NCBI RefSeq assembly: GCF_029784135.1
Contig: NC_073745.1
Coordinates: 51,412,285-51,476,284 of the forward strand
Source of the DNA: Toxorhynchites rutilus septentrionalis
Taxonomy: Eukaryota > Arthropoda > Insecta > Diptera > Culicidae
Direction of reading: 5' to 3'
DNA length: 64,000 nt
Shown: positions 54,720 to 64,000 of the stretch, piece by piece
Layout of the letters: each line of letters begins with the position of its first letter
Numbering within the stretch: the first letter of the stretch is position 1
The notes under the pieces: model-generated
Told to the model about the DNA's origin: nothing
The model's input: the letters and a program-made list of their open reading frames with translations, nothing else
Database searches by the model: none
Made by a program: the position numbers and the translations under genes

Positions 54720-56026
54720 ACTGAATGATTATTTTGGGCTAGGAATCATTTCTTAAAGATTTATAGAAGAAAAAATCTTACAATAATCCAAAAGATGTAG
54801 ATTTAACCTAGTAGAAGTAGAGAGTAAAACCAAAGCGTTATTTGTCAAATGTTTATCAATCTACATAAAATTGTTCCTCCAAACACAAATCGTTTATAAT
54901 TGACAGTGAAAAAATGAAGCGTTTCCTAAATGGTGTCAGAAATTATACAATTTGTTTTTGAGTAAAGCGGGAGGAATTATCAAGATTTAAGAAAAGCGTC
55001 TACATAAAGGGTGGGACTAAGTTTGGTCAAAATAAAAATTATATTTAATAGCAACAGAATCAATCCGTTTGGATCCTTTGTATGACATAATATCTTAAAA
55101 TATGAAAATTTACAATCAGAGAGTGAGTAGTCTAAACTGTTTTTTGCGTGCATATTGTGGAGTAACTGACAATAATAAATGTACCGCAAGAAAAACATGG
55201 AGCTGGGTAGAAGAAATCGTTAAAGTCAAACTATATTTGAAACCAAGACGAAATTTTGATCATAAACATACATGTTCGAGATGAGCGTTGTTTTTTTTGC
55301 AAAATCTTCCAAATGTTAAAAAATAACAACGTCCATATTGAACCTAGTTTATTTTCCCAAGCATTTCGAGAGGAATAACTCGATGCTACTCGGAATGAAG
55401 ATGTACCACCCTTTGGTATTGTTTCAATCCAATTCGTTCTCAGGTTTATTCACCCAACGAATAACGTACGTCATTTGAGAACTCGAAGGGGTAGCAAATT
55501 GAACCACTCCTTTCCGAATAGGATAGCTAGCTTGGTGGCTAGGGTTGAGGATTCTTCAATTACGGATAGAAGGATAGGAAAATAGAATGAAAATTGAAAC
55601 TACAATCCGAAAATTCGACACTATGTTGAGTGCCCTTCACCGCTGCTGCTGCTACTGTTGCTGCTGCTGCTATCGGTGGTTTTCATTTTATGTCGAAATC
55701 AAAATAAACACAATCATGTAGGGGGGCCGTTTCCATGGCGGAAGCATTGGATAAGGGGCATCGGTTTAATTGGATAAAATATCTGGCAGATGAAAGATTG
55801 CCCGAGGATGTTATCAAGACGGAAACGAGCGGAAGGTAGTTTTCTTGCGAATATGTTTTTTTTTTCTATTGCCCTCGATGTTTCAGTTGATTTAGGACAT
55901 CAAAACCTATGTCGCCAATTCATGGACTTAAATTTCTTATTGGAACACGTTCACGCGAGAAGATTTTTCCAGCGCTGGAACTCTAAACCATAGCGCATCA
56001 CCTTGACAAAGTGGAGGGGGACTTAC
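54720..56026. other. dpr intron, with CTG microsatellite
   Basis: A CTGCTG repeat with interruptions lies at about 55638-55672. No exon or mobile element was recognised elsewhere in this stretch. Confidence 0.5.
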
Positions 56027-56204
56027 CTGATACCGCCCCTCAGGACATCGTGGTTCAATATGTTCTCGTTGTGAATCCAGTAGACGGCGGATCGCAGCAT
56101 CGACATGTGCCGTATTCGGCACATCAGTTTTATCGTTGAGCCAACTTCATAATACTTATCGTACAGTGGTTCTCCCTCTTCATCTACGATCAGGACCTCA
56201 GGCG
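56027..56204 (-). CDS. Dpr-family gene, exon encoding the first half of Ig domain 2
   Basis: A 178-nt exon on the minus strand between an acceptor (TTCATTTTCAG before 56204) and a donor (GTAAGT after 56027). It encodes PEVLIVDEEGEPLYDKYYEV then GSTIKLMCRIRH (first Ig cysteine) and AVYWIHNENILNHD with the core Ig tryptophan, ending RGGI plus two bases of a Ser codon completed by exon 40287-40423. 'EVGSTI.L.CR' and 'W.H....LN.D..RGG' are characteristic of the second Ig domain of Dpr/zig-8 proteins. The first two bases complete a codon from an upstream exon not found here. Confidence 0.9.
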
Positions 56205-56999
56205 CTGAAAATGAACACATAAATATATCAGATTCTGTTGCAGAAACCGTTGGTGGCAGTCAGTGGGAGTGGGGGTGGGAGCAGGGGAGCAAATAAAAGA
56301 AGTTGAGCTGCGGAGGAGCCGGCGGTCCCGGTGCTAAAAGCTGCTACTGCTGCTTGGTTCTGTACGGTGGGGGGAAATGACTTTTTCAAGTCGAGATGAC
56401 GGATTTCTGCTGCGGTTCCTTTCTCGGCTTTGTTTCGACCGAGCTGCATGGATGACTAAGGAAATAAATATGGAAATGATGCCGTAAATATTCATTCTCT
56501 GCCCATTCCCCCCCTGGGGGCGGTTTCCGGCGCTAGACTTGACGCTAAATCTTTACTCAACCGAACCCGTGGGATTCCACTGTTGCAACATGTTGCTGTA
56601 ACTTGTGTTGTGTTGTTTCAGCTGCTCCTCGGCGGAGTTTGTTTTATAGCTCGGCGTACTTCGGGGCCCCATAGGATATGTCTTCCCACAGCGGAAGGGA
56701 ACCCTGAACAGGTAAGCTGGCCTATGGCTGTGAACAGCTCAGACCCGAAATTTGTTTTACGAACCGAAACAATGCCAAAAACTAATTGGAATTATATCGC
56801 GCGGAATAAATATTGTGGCAGTAGCGCTATAAAACGCACAGGGGGGCGCAGTTTGATTTCTGAATCAGAATGAAATCGATCATAAAATGAATAGTATATC
56901 TGGCAGCTGTTCGATAATGTGAGCCTTCGGGAAAGAACTCGAAATGAGGATATTGAACAACGTGATGTGAATGACGAATTCAATGAATGAGAAATTCAA
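56205..56999. other. dpr intron, no element recognised
   Basis: Purine/pyrimidine-biased intron close to the exon, with no supported feature. Frames at 56228-56449 and 56583-56873 have no domain. Confidence 0.5.
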
Positions 57000-57289
57000 A
57001 AATTTAATTCTTGTGTTATATAAATGATTAGCTGACCCGGCAAACTTCGTCCCGCCTGAGAGGAGAGAAGCAATAGATCTCTCCTAGTCATGTACACAAT
57101 GAATTTGTCAAATAAAAGTTAGTAAGCTGTTGAACTCGAAACCAGGCTCAAGTGTTTTATTGGTTATTTTCCCAAAAAGAAATTAGCCCACAGTTTGGGG
57201 TCGTGACATTGTGGCGACGAGGACAAAAATTGGATAGCATGCAGATATAAAAAATTTGATTTCGTAAAATACATAGTGCGCGTGCTGGA

Positions 57290-58045
57290 TTGTTCCAAGT
57301 CACCGCTTTGGCAGAAGACACTAGAGATTCAGTCGCATCGCCGATGAATAGTGAGAAAAGAAGAAAAGGGAGATTCCCAATATACGTTCCCGGTGTAAAC
57401 GTGAATTCGTATCTGCAGACTGTAGATATATATTTTGCTTTAAATAGAACTCCGGGGGATGAGAAGACCTTGGAGTTCATAACAAGTGTTGGTCAAGAAA
57501 CTGCCAATAGAATTATTGGTAGCTTCATGCCAGAAAAAATCGTGAACAAAAGCTTCAATGACATTGTGAAGAAAGAGAGGAGACGATCTGGCGTAGTGGT
57601 AACATCCATGCCTCTCACGCTAAAGGTCACGAGTTCAATTCTCACTCCCGAAATTCTTCCAAAAATGGACGTAAAAGTGACGAACCAGCCAAATGAGTTG
57701 AAAATCACTATAATACAGATAAAAAAAATTGTGAAGAAATTTAAAATATTGCACGAAGAAAACAAAAATGTGTTCGCCGAGCGGCATCGTCTGATTATCC
57801 GCAAACAAAATGAAGGAGAATCACTAGATGACTTTGCTATTGATCTACAAAACATTATCGAACACTGTAATGTTAGTAACGAGACGGAAGCCTCACTCGT
57901 GCAGTCTATTTTTCGGAATGATAAAACAGGTGAAACAATGTTGCGGGACGCAGATAAGAAGCTAAATCTGGCTCAGTTGCTGAAAAGAGCGAAAACGGTA
58001 GAAATTGCCGCTCATGAAGCACGTAAGACATTCGCTATCCAACTC
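57290..58045 (+). pseudogene. Ty3/gypsy gag with an in-frame SINE
   Basis: The open frame encodes VPGVNVNSYLQTVDIYFALN, LEFITSVGQETANRIIG, RHRLIIRKQNEGESLDDF and LREADKK-like DADKKLNLAQLLKRAKTVE, a gypsy-type gag (capsid) domain. Residues roughly 95-149 are foreign: they are the translation of a SINE inserted after FNDIVKK, with that segment repeated on both sides. The C-terminal ~20 residues (after EARKTFAIQ) read into neighbouring sequence. No zinc knuckle remains. Confidence 0.75.
57575..57727 (+). mobile_element. Short tRNA-derived SINE within gag
   Basis: A 153-bp insert with an A box TGGCGTAGTGG (consensus match) and a B-box-like GAGTTCAATTC spaced as in tRNA genes, ending in an A-rich tail. 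ATTGTGAAGAAA is duplicated exactly at 57563-57574 and 57728-57739. Insert plus duplication is 165 bp, a multiple of three, and contains no stop in the gag frame. Confidence 0.85.
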
Positions 58046-58499
58046 TTGACGAGTGAAGTTCAGTGTCGGTATTGTGCGTTGCCACTTTTGCTATTGTGCT
58101 ATTGGTACGAGTGAAGGTCATTGCTGTCCGCTTTCGACCTGACCTTTTGTTAAGTGGAACGAAGGAACAAAGGAAGCAGCGCTTTTGCAGCGAGCCGGAT
58201 TGCGGCTGTTGAACTGATTCGGCATCGCCATCGCGTGACTGTCGCAAACGGGATTCATCATCACGTGGCTCCGTAAGCTATTCTTGCGCTATTGTGTTGT
58301 CTCCGTAGCGCGTAGCCTCTGTCTCTCCCTGATTAGGGCAGTAGAGCGCATTATTGGAACAACTTTTATATTAAGGTACACATATTTATTATTAATATTA
58401 TTATTCAATTCATTTGTTCATTGTTTAATAATAATAAATTTGTTAAAAATTTTGTTAAAACCAATAATAAATTAGAAATAAAACAGAAATTTTTGTAAA

Positions 58500-59720
58500 A
58501 TGGAGAATAGTGGAGGATCTCCAGAGATGGAGATCTCCGATAGTACTCATACAAGATCTGGGAAAAAACATAAACGAGTCCCTCATAAGGAAGATAATTC
58601 TTCTGGGGACGAATCCGCTCATCCTACCAAGCCCTCCTCTAAGAAAATTGCAAGCCTCCCTTCTCAACCCACTGTTACTTCCACTCCCCCTCTCCCATCA
58701 TCGATTTCGCTTCCCCCTTCTGATGCTTCCGATCCAACCCAATCCTCGTCCTCGTCCTCGTCCTCGTCTTCCCCCTCTGTTGTCTCCGCTCCACGTGTCA
58801 GAGTTTATCCAGAAGATGCACCTGGAACTGCCCCGTGGGTTGTTTTCCTCCGGCCAAAACCAAAAGGAAAAAACCTTAACGTGATTCAGATCATGAAAGA
58901 TCTGGCCAGATACACTTCTGTATCTGGAATTCGCAGGGTTAGACCGAACAAATTGCGGGTTGTCGTGAATGACCGGAAACACGCAAACGAGATTGTTGCT
59001 TATCAACATTTCACTCTCGAATATCAAACATTTATACCCTCCCATAACGTAGAAATTGAGGGGGTGATAACTGAAACGGGTCTGACGAGCGCACAAATAA
59101 AAGCAGAAGGAAATGGCAAGTTCAAGAAGCTCCCCTCAATGGAAGTGAAAATCTTGGACTGTCGCCAACTCGGGAAACTTTCCCATGATGGGGACCAAAC
59201 TAAATTTACACCGTCCGACTCGTTTCGAGTCACCTTTGCTGGTGCCGCCCTCCCTGACTACGTTATGGTGGACAAATTGAGACTACCTGTGCGACTCTTC
59301 GTGCCAAAGCCCATGACTTGCAACAAATGCAAGTCAGTTGGTCACACTTCGGATTATTGTGCCAACAAGGAGCGCTGTGCCACTTGCGGAGAGCAACATG
59401 AGGGGAAATCCTGCAGTGCGACTGAGCATAAATGTCCATATTGCGGGGGATCCCCACACGAGCTCTCAGTTTGTGAAACTTACAAGAGTCGCTGGGAGAA
59501 ACAGAAGCGCTCTTTAAAGGAACGCTCGAAGCGCACATTTGTGGAAATTTTAAAGGGCACTTCGCCACTGACCCAACAACAAGAACAACCAATCTCAACA
59601 CACAATACCTTTTGCACGTTGCCAGTTGATGAAATGGAAGCGGACACAGCTAGCGGGGGCACACCGTTTATTTTCAAAGGGAATCCCCGGCGCAAAAATG
59701 TGACCACTCCCAAAGTTTAA
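58500..59720 (+). pseudogene. I-clade LINE ORF1 (gag-like RNA-binding protein with CCHC knuckles)
   Basis: A 406-codon frame. A Ser/Pro-rich N-terminal region includes a run of ten serines. An RRM-like middle domain (VFLRPKPKGKNLNVIQIM...RVRPNKLRVVVND) follows. Then come three zinc knuckles: CNKCKSVGHTSDYC, CATCGEQHEGKSC and CPYCGGSPHELSVC (about residues 273-325). This is the standard I-element ORF1 layout; it binds element RNA. The frame stops at 59720. A C-terminal segment (SDLLDQIFKCFNVSDSIRTI, about 59851-59910) lies in another frame, so the natural ORF1 was longer and is now frameshifted. Confidence 0.85.
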
Positions 59721-59930
59721 GAACAAGTCCCCACGGTTATATCCTCTGTTAGCTTGCCTAAAAAATCGAGCACTCGAGGGGACATTAAAAACCCCAACTG
59801 TCCCTATTTTTCCGTCCAGTTCAACTTCCCAATCGGGATTCATAAAGTTGTCTGACCTTTTGGATCAAATCTTCAAGTGTTTTAATGTTTCCGACTCCAT
59901 CAGAACCATTGTCATCTCAATGCTTCCAGT

Positions 59931-62900
59931 ATGCAGACAATTTTGCAACAATTTTTTAGAATTGACTTTCCACCTATTGGAGGGATCGAAGCTGTTGCTT
60001 GTCATGCAAACATCAGAGGCAAAGACCTCTGTATTGTCAGCTTGTATTGGCCTCCGAGAGCTGCGGTTAGCCGCAAACAACTTGATGATATGTGCTCACT
60101 CCTTCCTGAGCCACGATTGATCTTGGGAATCTTCAACTCTCACGGAACTGCCTGGGGGGAACAGTACGATGACAATCGTTCATTGTTGATATATGACCTT
60201 TGTAACAGCTTAAATATGACCGTTTTCAACACTGGGGAAACAACACGTGTACCTAAACCTCCTGCTAACCCAAGTGCTCTTGACCTCTCGCTTTGCTCGA
60301 ATTCACTATCGTTAGATTGCAAGTGGAATGTAATCCAGAACCCCAACAATAGTGATCACTTGCCAATCAAAATTTCCATCACTATTTGGTCGAATTCTTC
60401 TGAATCTATAAACCTCACAAGACACATTGACTGGAAAAAATATGCGGACGTGATTGCTCTAGCCATCAATTCCAAAGATGGTTCACCTCCATTGGAGGAG
60501 TATAACTTCCTTTCTCGTTTGATCTATGACAGCGCGGTTCGCGCTCAAACGAAACCCATCCCAGGTTCCACTATTCGTCGAAGGCCTCCCAATCTATGGT
60601 GGGATAGCCAGTGTTCCAAGCTTTATGTAGAAAAATCGAATGCATTTAAAGCTTTTCGGAAACGTGGAACCCCTGAAAATTTTCAAACGTATTTAGCCCT
60701 TGAAGATCAATTTAAAAACTTAATCAAAGGGAAAAAACGTGCTTAATGGCGAAATTTCGTGGGAGGTTTGTCACGAGAAACGTCAATGAAAAAATTATGG
60801 AAAGTGGCTCGAAACATGAGAAATCGCTCTTCAACGAATGAAAGCGAAGAATATTCACATCGATGGATTTTTAATTTTGCACGGAAGGTTTGTCCTGATT
60901 CCGCTCCTGTGCAAAAAATTGTTCGAGATATACCACAAGGTAGGTGCGATCTTGATTCCGAGTTTTCGATGGTAGAATTCTCTCTTGCTCTGCTTTCATG
61001 TAACAATTCTGCTCCGGGATAGGATAGAATTAAGTTCAACTTGCTGAAAAACCTCCCTGATGTGGCGAAACATCGCTTGTTGAATTTATTCAATCAGTTT
61101 CTGGAGAATAATATTGTTCCAGATGATTGGAGACAAGTACGAGTTATAGCTATTCAAAAACCCGGAAAACCCGCGTCCGACTTCAATTCGTACCGCCCAA
61201 TAGCAATGCTGTCTTGTATACGGAAATTGTTGGAGAAAATGATCTTGTTTCGCCTTGATCGATGGGTTGAAACGAATGGCCTACTCTCAGATACACAATA
61301 TGGGTTCCGCAGGGGCAAGGGGACGAATGATTGTCTTGCATTGCTTTCTTCAGAAATTCAAATGGCTTACACCGAAATAAAACAAATGGCTTCAGTATTC
61401 TTGGACATAAAGGGGGCCTTTGATTCTGTTTCAATAGAGGTTTTGTCAGACAAATTACACTCTCGGGGTCTGCCGCCTCTATTGAATAATATGTTATATA
61501 ATTTGCTTTGTGAGAAACATTTGAACTTTTCTCACGGAGATTCGGCAGTAAGTCGGGTCTCTTACATGGGCCTCCCCCAGGGCTCATGTTTAAGCCCCCT
61601 TTTGTACAACTTCTACGTAAGCGACATTGACAATTGCCTTACACAAAATTGCAGCCTAAGACAACTTGCAGATGATGGAGTGGTGTCTGTCGTAGGATCA
61701 AACGAATCCGACCTGCAAGGACCCTTACAAGATACTTTGAACAATTTTTCAACCTGGGCCATTGGGCTAGGGGTCGAATTCTCCACGGAGAAAACAGAGA
61801 TGGTGGTTTTTTCTAGGAAGCATAGACCAGCAAAACCAAAGCTTCAACTTTTGGGTAAACCGATCACTCATGCTATGCCATTCAAGTATCTTGGGGTCTG
61901 GTTCGACTCCAAATGTACTTGGGGGGCCCATATTAGGTATCTGAGTAGAAAATGCCAACAAAGAATAAACTTTCTCCGTACAATTACCGGCACCTGGTGG
62001 GGAGCCCACCCAGAAGATCTTATAATGTTGTATCGAACAACTATTCTCTCAGTGATGGAGTATGGCAGTTTCCGTTTTCAATCAGCTGCCAAAACACACC
62101 TCATTAAATTCGAGCGAATTCAGTATCTTTGTCTCCGTATCGCGTTGGGATGTATGCCCTCAACGCATACCATGAGTCTCGAGGTTTTGGCAGGCCTACT
62201 CCCACTAAAAGATCGCTTCAATTTATTATCTCTTCGGTTCCTCATCCGGTGTAAGGTCATGAACCCATTGGTGATCGGAAATTTTGAGCAGCTGATCGAG
62301 CTAAATTTTCACTCCGGATTCATGAGTTCATATCATGAATTCATCTCCATGCAGGTTGATCCTTCTTCGTATATTCCCAACCGAGTTTGTTTCCCTGACT
62401 ACATCAATTCCTCTGTGCATTTTGATCTGTCCATGAAGCAAGATATCCATGGATATTCAGATTACCAACGATCGAGGGTCGCTCCAACGATCTTCGATGA
62501 AAAGTATGGGGGTATCAATTGTGATAATATGTACTTTACTGATGGGTCCACTATAAACGAGTCCACAGGATTTGGAGTGTTCAACGAATTTTTTAGCACC
62601 TCATACAGTCTTCAGAATCCTTGCTCAGTGTATATTGCTGAATTGGCAGCAATTCATTGGGCGCTGGACAGCGTCGCCTCACGACCTGTTGAGCACTATT
62701 ACATTGTAACGGATAGTCTTAGCTCTGTCGAAGCTATCCGTTCAGTGAGGCCGGAAAAGCACTCGCCGTACTTCCTTGAGAGAATACGAGAAATTTTGAG
62801 TGCTTTATACAGACGCTGTTATGTCACTACCTTCATCTGGGTCCCTTCACATTGCTCCATTCCAGGTAATGAGAGGGCTGACTCATTAGCAAAGGTAGGT

Positions 62901-63380
62901 GCAATTGAAGGCGATATTTATCAGCGTCAAATCGCCTTCAATGAATTTTATTCTTTAGTCCGTAAAAATACCATCGCTAACTGGCAACGCAAGTGGAATG
63001 AAGATGAATTGGGCCGGTGGTTTCACTCGATTATCCCTAAGGTTAGCCTCAAACCGTGGTTCAAAAGTCTGGACTTGAGTCGGGACTTTATTCGCACCTT
63101 CTCCCGACTCATGTCCAATCACTGTTCGTTAGATGCACTACTCTTTCGTTTCAATCTTGCCAGCAGCAATCTCTGCGTTTGTGGCCAAGGTTATCACGAC
63201 ATCGAGCACATTGTTTGGTCGTGCGAGGTGTATCTGGTCGCCAGATCGAATTTAGAAAACTCCCTTCGGGCCCGAGGAAGACAGCCCAATGTGCCGGTGA
63301 GAGATGTGTTGGCTCGGTTAGACCTTGATTACATGTCCCAGATATATGTTTTCCTTAAAACTATAGATCTTCGTGTGTGA
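59931..63380 (+). pseudogene. I-clade LINE ORF2: endonuclease remnant, RT, RNase H, C-terminal zinc motif
   Basis: One reading frame throughout, interrupted by TAA (60744-60746) and TAG (61020-61022). The endonuclease lacks its N-terminal part. The usual GDFNSH reads GIFNSH (a catalytic Asp lost), while NPSALDLSLCS and SDHLPI remain. RT: NSYRPIAMLSCIRKLLEKM, YMGLPQGSCLSPLLYNF and QLADDGVVSV. RNase H: YFTDGSTIN (62534), AELAAIHWAL, TDSLSSVEA and GNERADSLAK. The C-terminal CVCGQGYHDIEHIVWSC lies near 63175. RT and RNase H residues are conserved. Confidence 0.88.
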
Positions 63381-63520
63381 TTGTCCCTACATCCTTATAC
63401 CCTCCTTTCCTTCCTTTGCGGGTAATTCGTCCCCTTGCTATAAATAGTAGAATAAGTTGAAATGTAAATACACTATAGATATACGAATAGATTTATGAAA
63501 TGAGTGTTCATCAACATTGT

Positions 63521-64000
63521 TACAATTTCCTATATCCCAGAGGGGCGTCGAGGTTGCGTTATTTTCTGTGTATTAGAGATAGGAAATTGCGTTACGTAGG
63601 GGGGGAGGGGGTCCAAAATCCGGATTTTTAGCGTTACGTGATTTTTGCACGACGCCTTATCAGCAGCGATGGAGGACCTAAAAATGAAGTTCGATAACGA
63701 TGAGGAACTCTCTGACGATCCTTCCGAGAACGAGCAAGAAGAGGAGAATGAATCAAAATCGTGGATCAACAATGTAATGTTATGTGAGTCCAATAAAACA
63801 ACAGTTGCATACGCTGACAAATATATGCTATTTGAATTGAAAAAAACGGCAATTGCTTTTCACCCAAATTCCATCCCGTTTTAGAATGATTAACGGGTAA
63901 GACACAGCTGTTACTTGTTTGCAAACAGAGAACGCGTTGTCAGCGTATGCAACTATTTCGTTCACTTCTCCGAAGCGCAATCACAACTTGGAAAAGCACA
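63521..64000. other. Unassigned right edge with an acidic short ORF
   Basis: GGGCGTCGAGG...GCGTTA at about 63543 and TAACGC...CGACGCC-type wording near 63630-63657 suggest a ~115-bp inverted-repeat element with a G-run. A 79-codon frame (63645-63884, +) reads an acidic segment (DNDEELSDDPSENEQEEENE), but its start overlaps the repeat and no family was recognised. It could be an exon fragment or chance. Confidence 0.35.

Larger units (their letters stand above)
57000..58045 (+). mobile_element. Ty3/gypsy retrotransposon fragment (5' LTR end and gag)
   Basis: The sequence at about 57110-57205 looks like an LTR end followed by TGTGGCGACGAGGAC, a primer-binding-site-like phrase found at the start of many insect gypsy elements. 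The gag frame follows. Protease, RT and integrase are absent; the fragment stops where the I-clade LINE begins at about 58049. Confidence 0.65.
58049..63520 (+). mobile_element. Nearly full-length I-clade LINE, inactive
   Basis: It contains a ~450-bp 5' UTR, ORF1 (58500-59720 plus a shifted C-terminal piece), ORF2 with endonuclease remnant, RT and RNase H (59931-63380), and a 3' UTR running to about 63520. It belongs to the same family as the truncated copy at 2211. An internal deletion at the ORF1/ORF2 junction, two stop codons and a lost endonuclease residue make it dead. Confidence 0.85.

Noticed and set aside
57012..57075. Phrase 'tagctgacccggcaaacttcgtcccgcc' as a distinct element end
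   Set aside because: It has the look of a widespread insect repeat terminus, but no partner end or duplication could be found, so it was left within the gypsy-flank segment.
57575..57650. Possible tRNA gene within gag
   Set aside because: Flanking 12-bp duplications and A-rich tail show it is a SINE.

Overview
The window is intron and intergenic DNA from an insect genome, most likely a mosquito (probably culicine). It is AT-rich and saturated with transposable elements. It holds a DD37E Tc1-like transposon, I-clade LINEs with RNase H, R1- and R4-clade LINEs, a BEL/Pao element and tRNA-derived SINEs, a mix familiar from mosquito genomes. The species cannot be fixed from the sequence. One 500-base run of N (32471-32970) marks an assembly gap.

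The only host gene recognised is a Dpr-family (two-Ig cell-surface receptor) gene on the minus strand. Three exons are visible: 56027-56204 (first half of the second Ig domain), 40287-40423 (second half) and 28728-28855 (C-terminal tail and stop). Their splice phases join without error. They are separated by introns of about 15.6 and 11.4 kb. The signal peptide and first Ig domain must lie beyond the right edge or in exons not recognised. Most of the right half of the window is therefore dpr intron filled with transposons.

Left half (1-27.5 kb), by region: a 95-bp tandem array (545-1115); a 5'-truncated I-clade LINE with RNase H (2211-4107); a pogo/Tigger relic (about 5301-6354); a decayed Jockey-type LINE carrying a MITE (6970-10380); an internally deleted mariner (12215-13021); a Tc1 transposon (13085-16720) with a hAT element inside its terminal repeat and a pogo-like element inside its transposase; a Myb/SANT exon relic (17663-17878); and a second Tc1/Tc3-like transposon (20625-27545). 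The right terminal repeat of that transposon took an R1-clade LINE, whose poly-A tail then took an R4-clade LINE.

Right half (28-64 kb): a 1.9-kb inverted repeat with a nested copy (30423-32365); a DD41D mariner-like element (33176-34421); a tRNA-SINE with a perfect 16-bp target duplication (34897-35379); several long-TIR MITEs; a BEL/Pao LTR retrotransposon encoding a PHD finger (43998-50947) inside a mariner with long TIRs (43471-51122); a DD37E Tc1-like element (52091-53170); a pogo-type MITE (53507-53998); a Ty3/gypsy gag fragment carrying an in-frame SINE (57000-58045); and a nearly full-length but dead I-clade LINE (58049-63520). None of the coding elements looks intact. No CRISPR array, operon or new enzymatic system was seen. 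The interest lies in the nesting order of the insertions, the PHD-finger BEL element, the in-frame SINE and the large palindrome.
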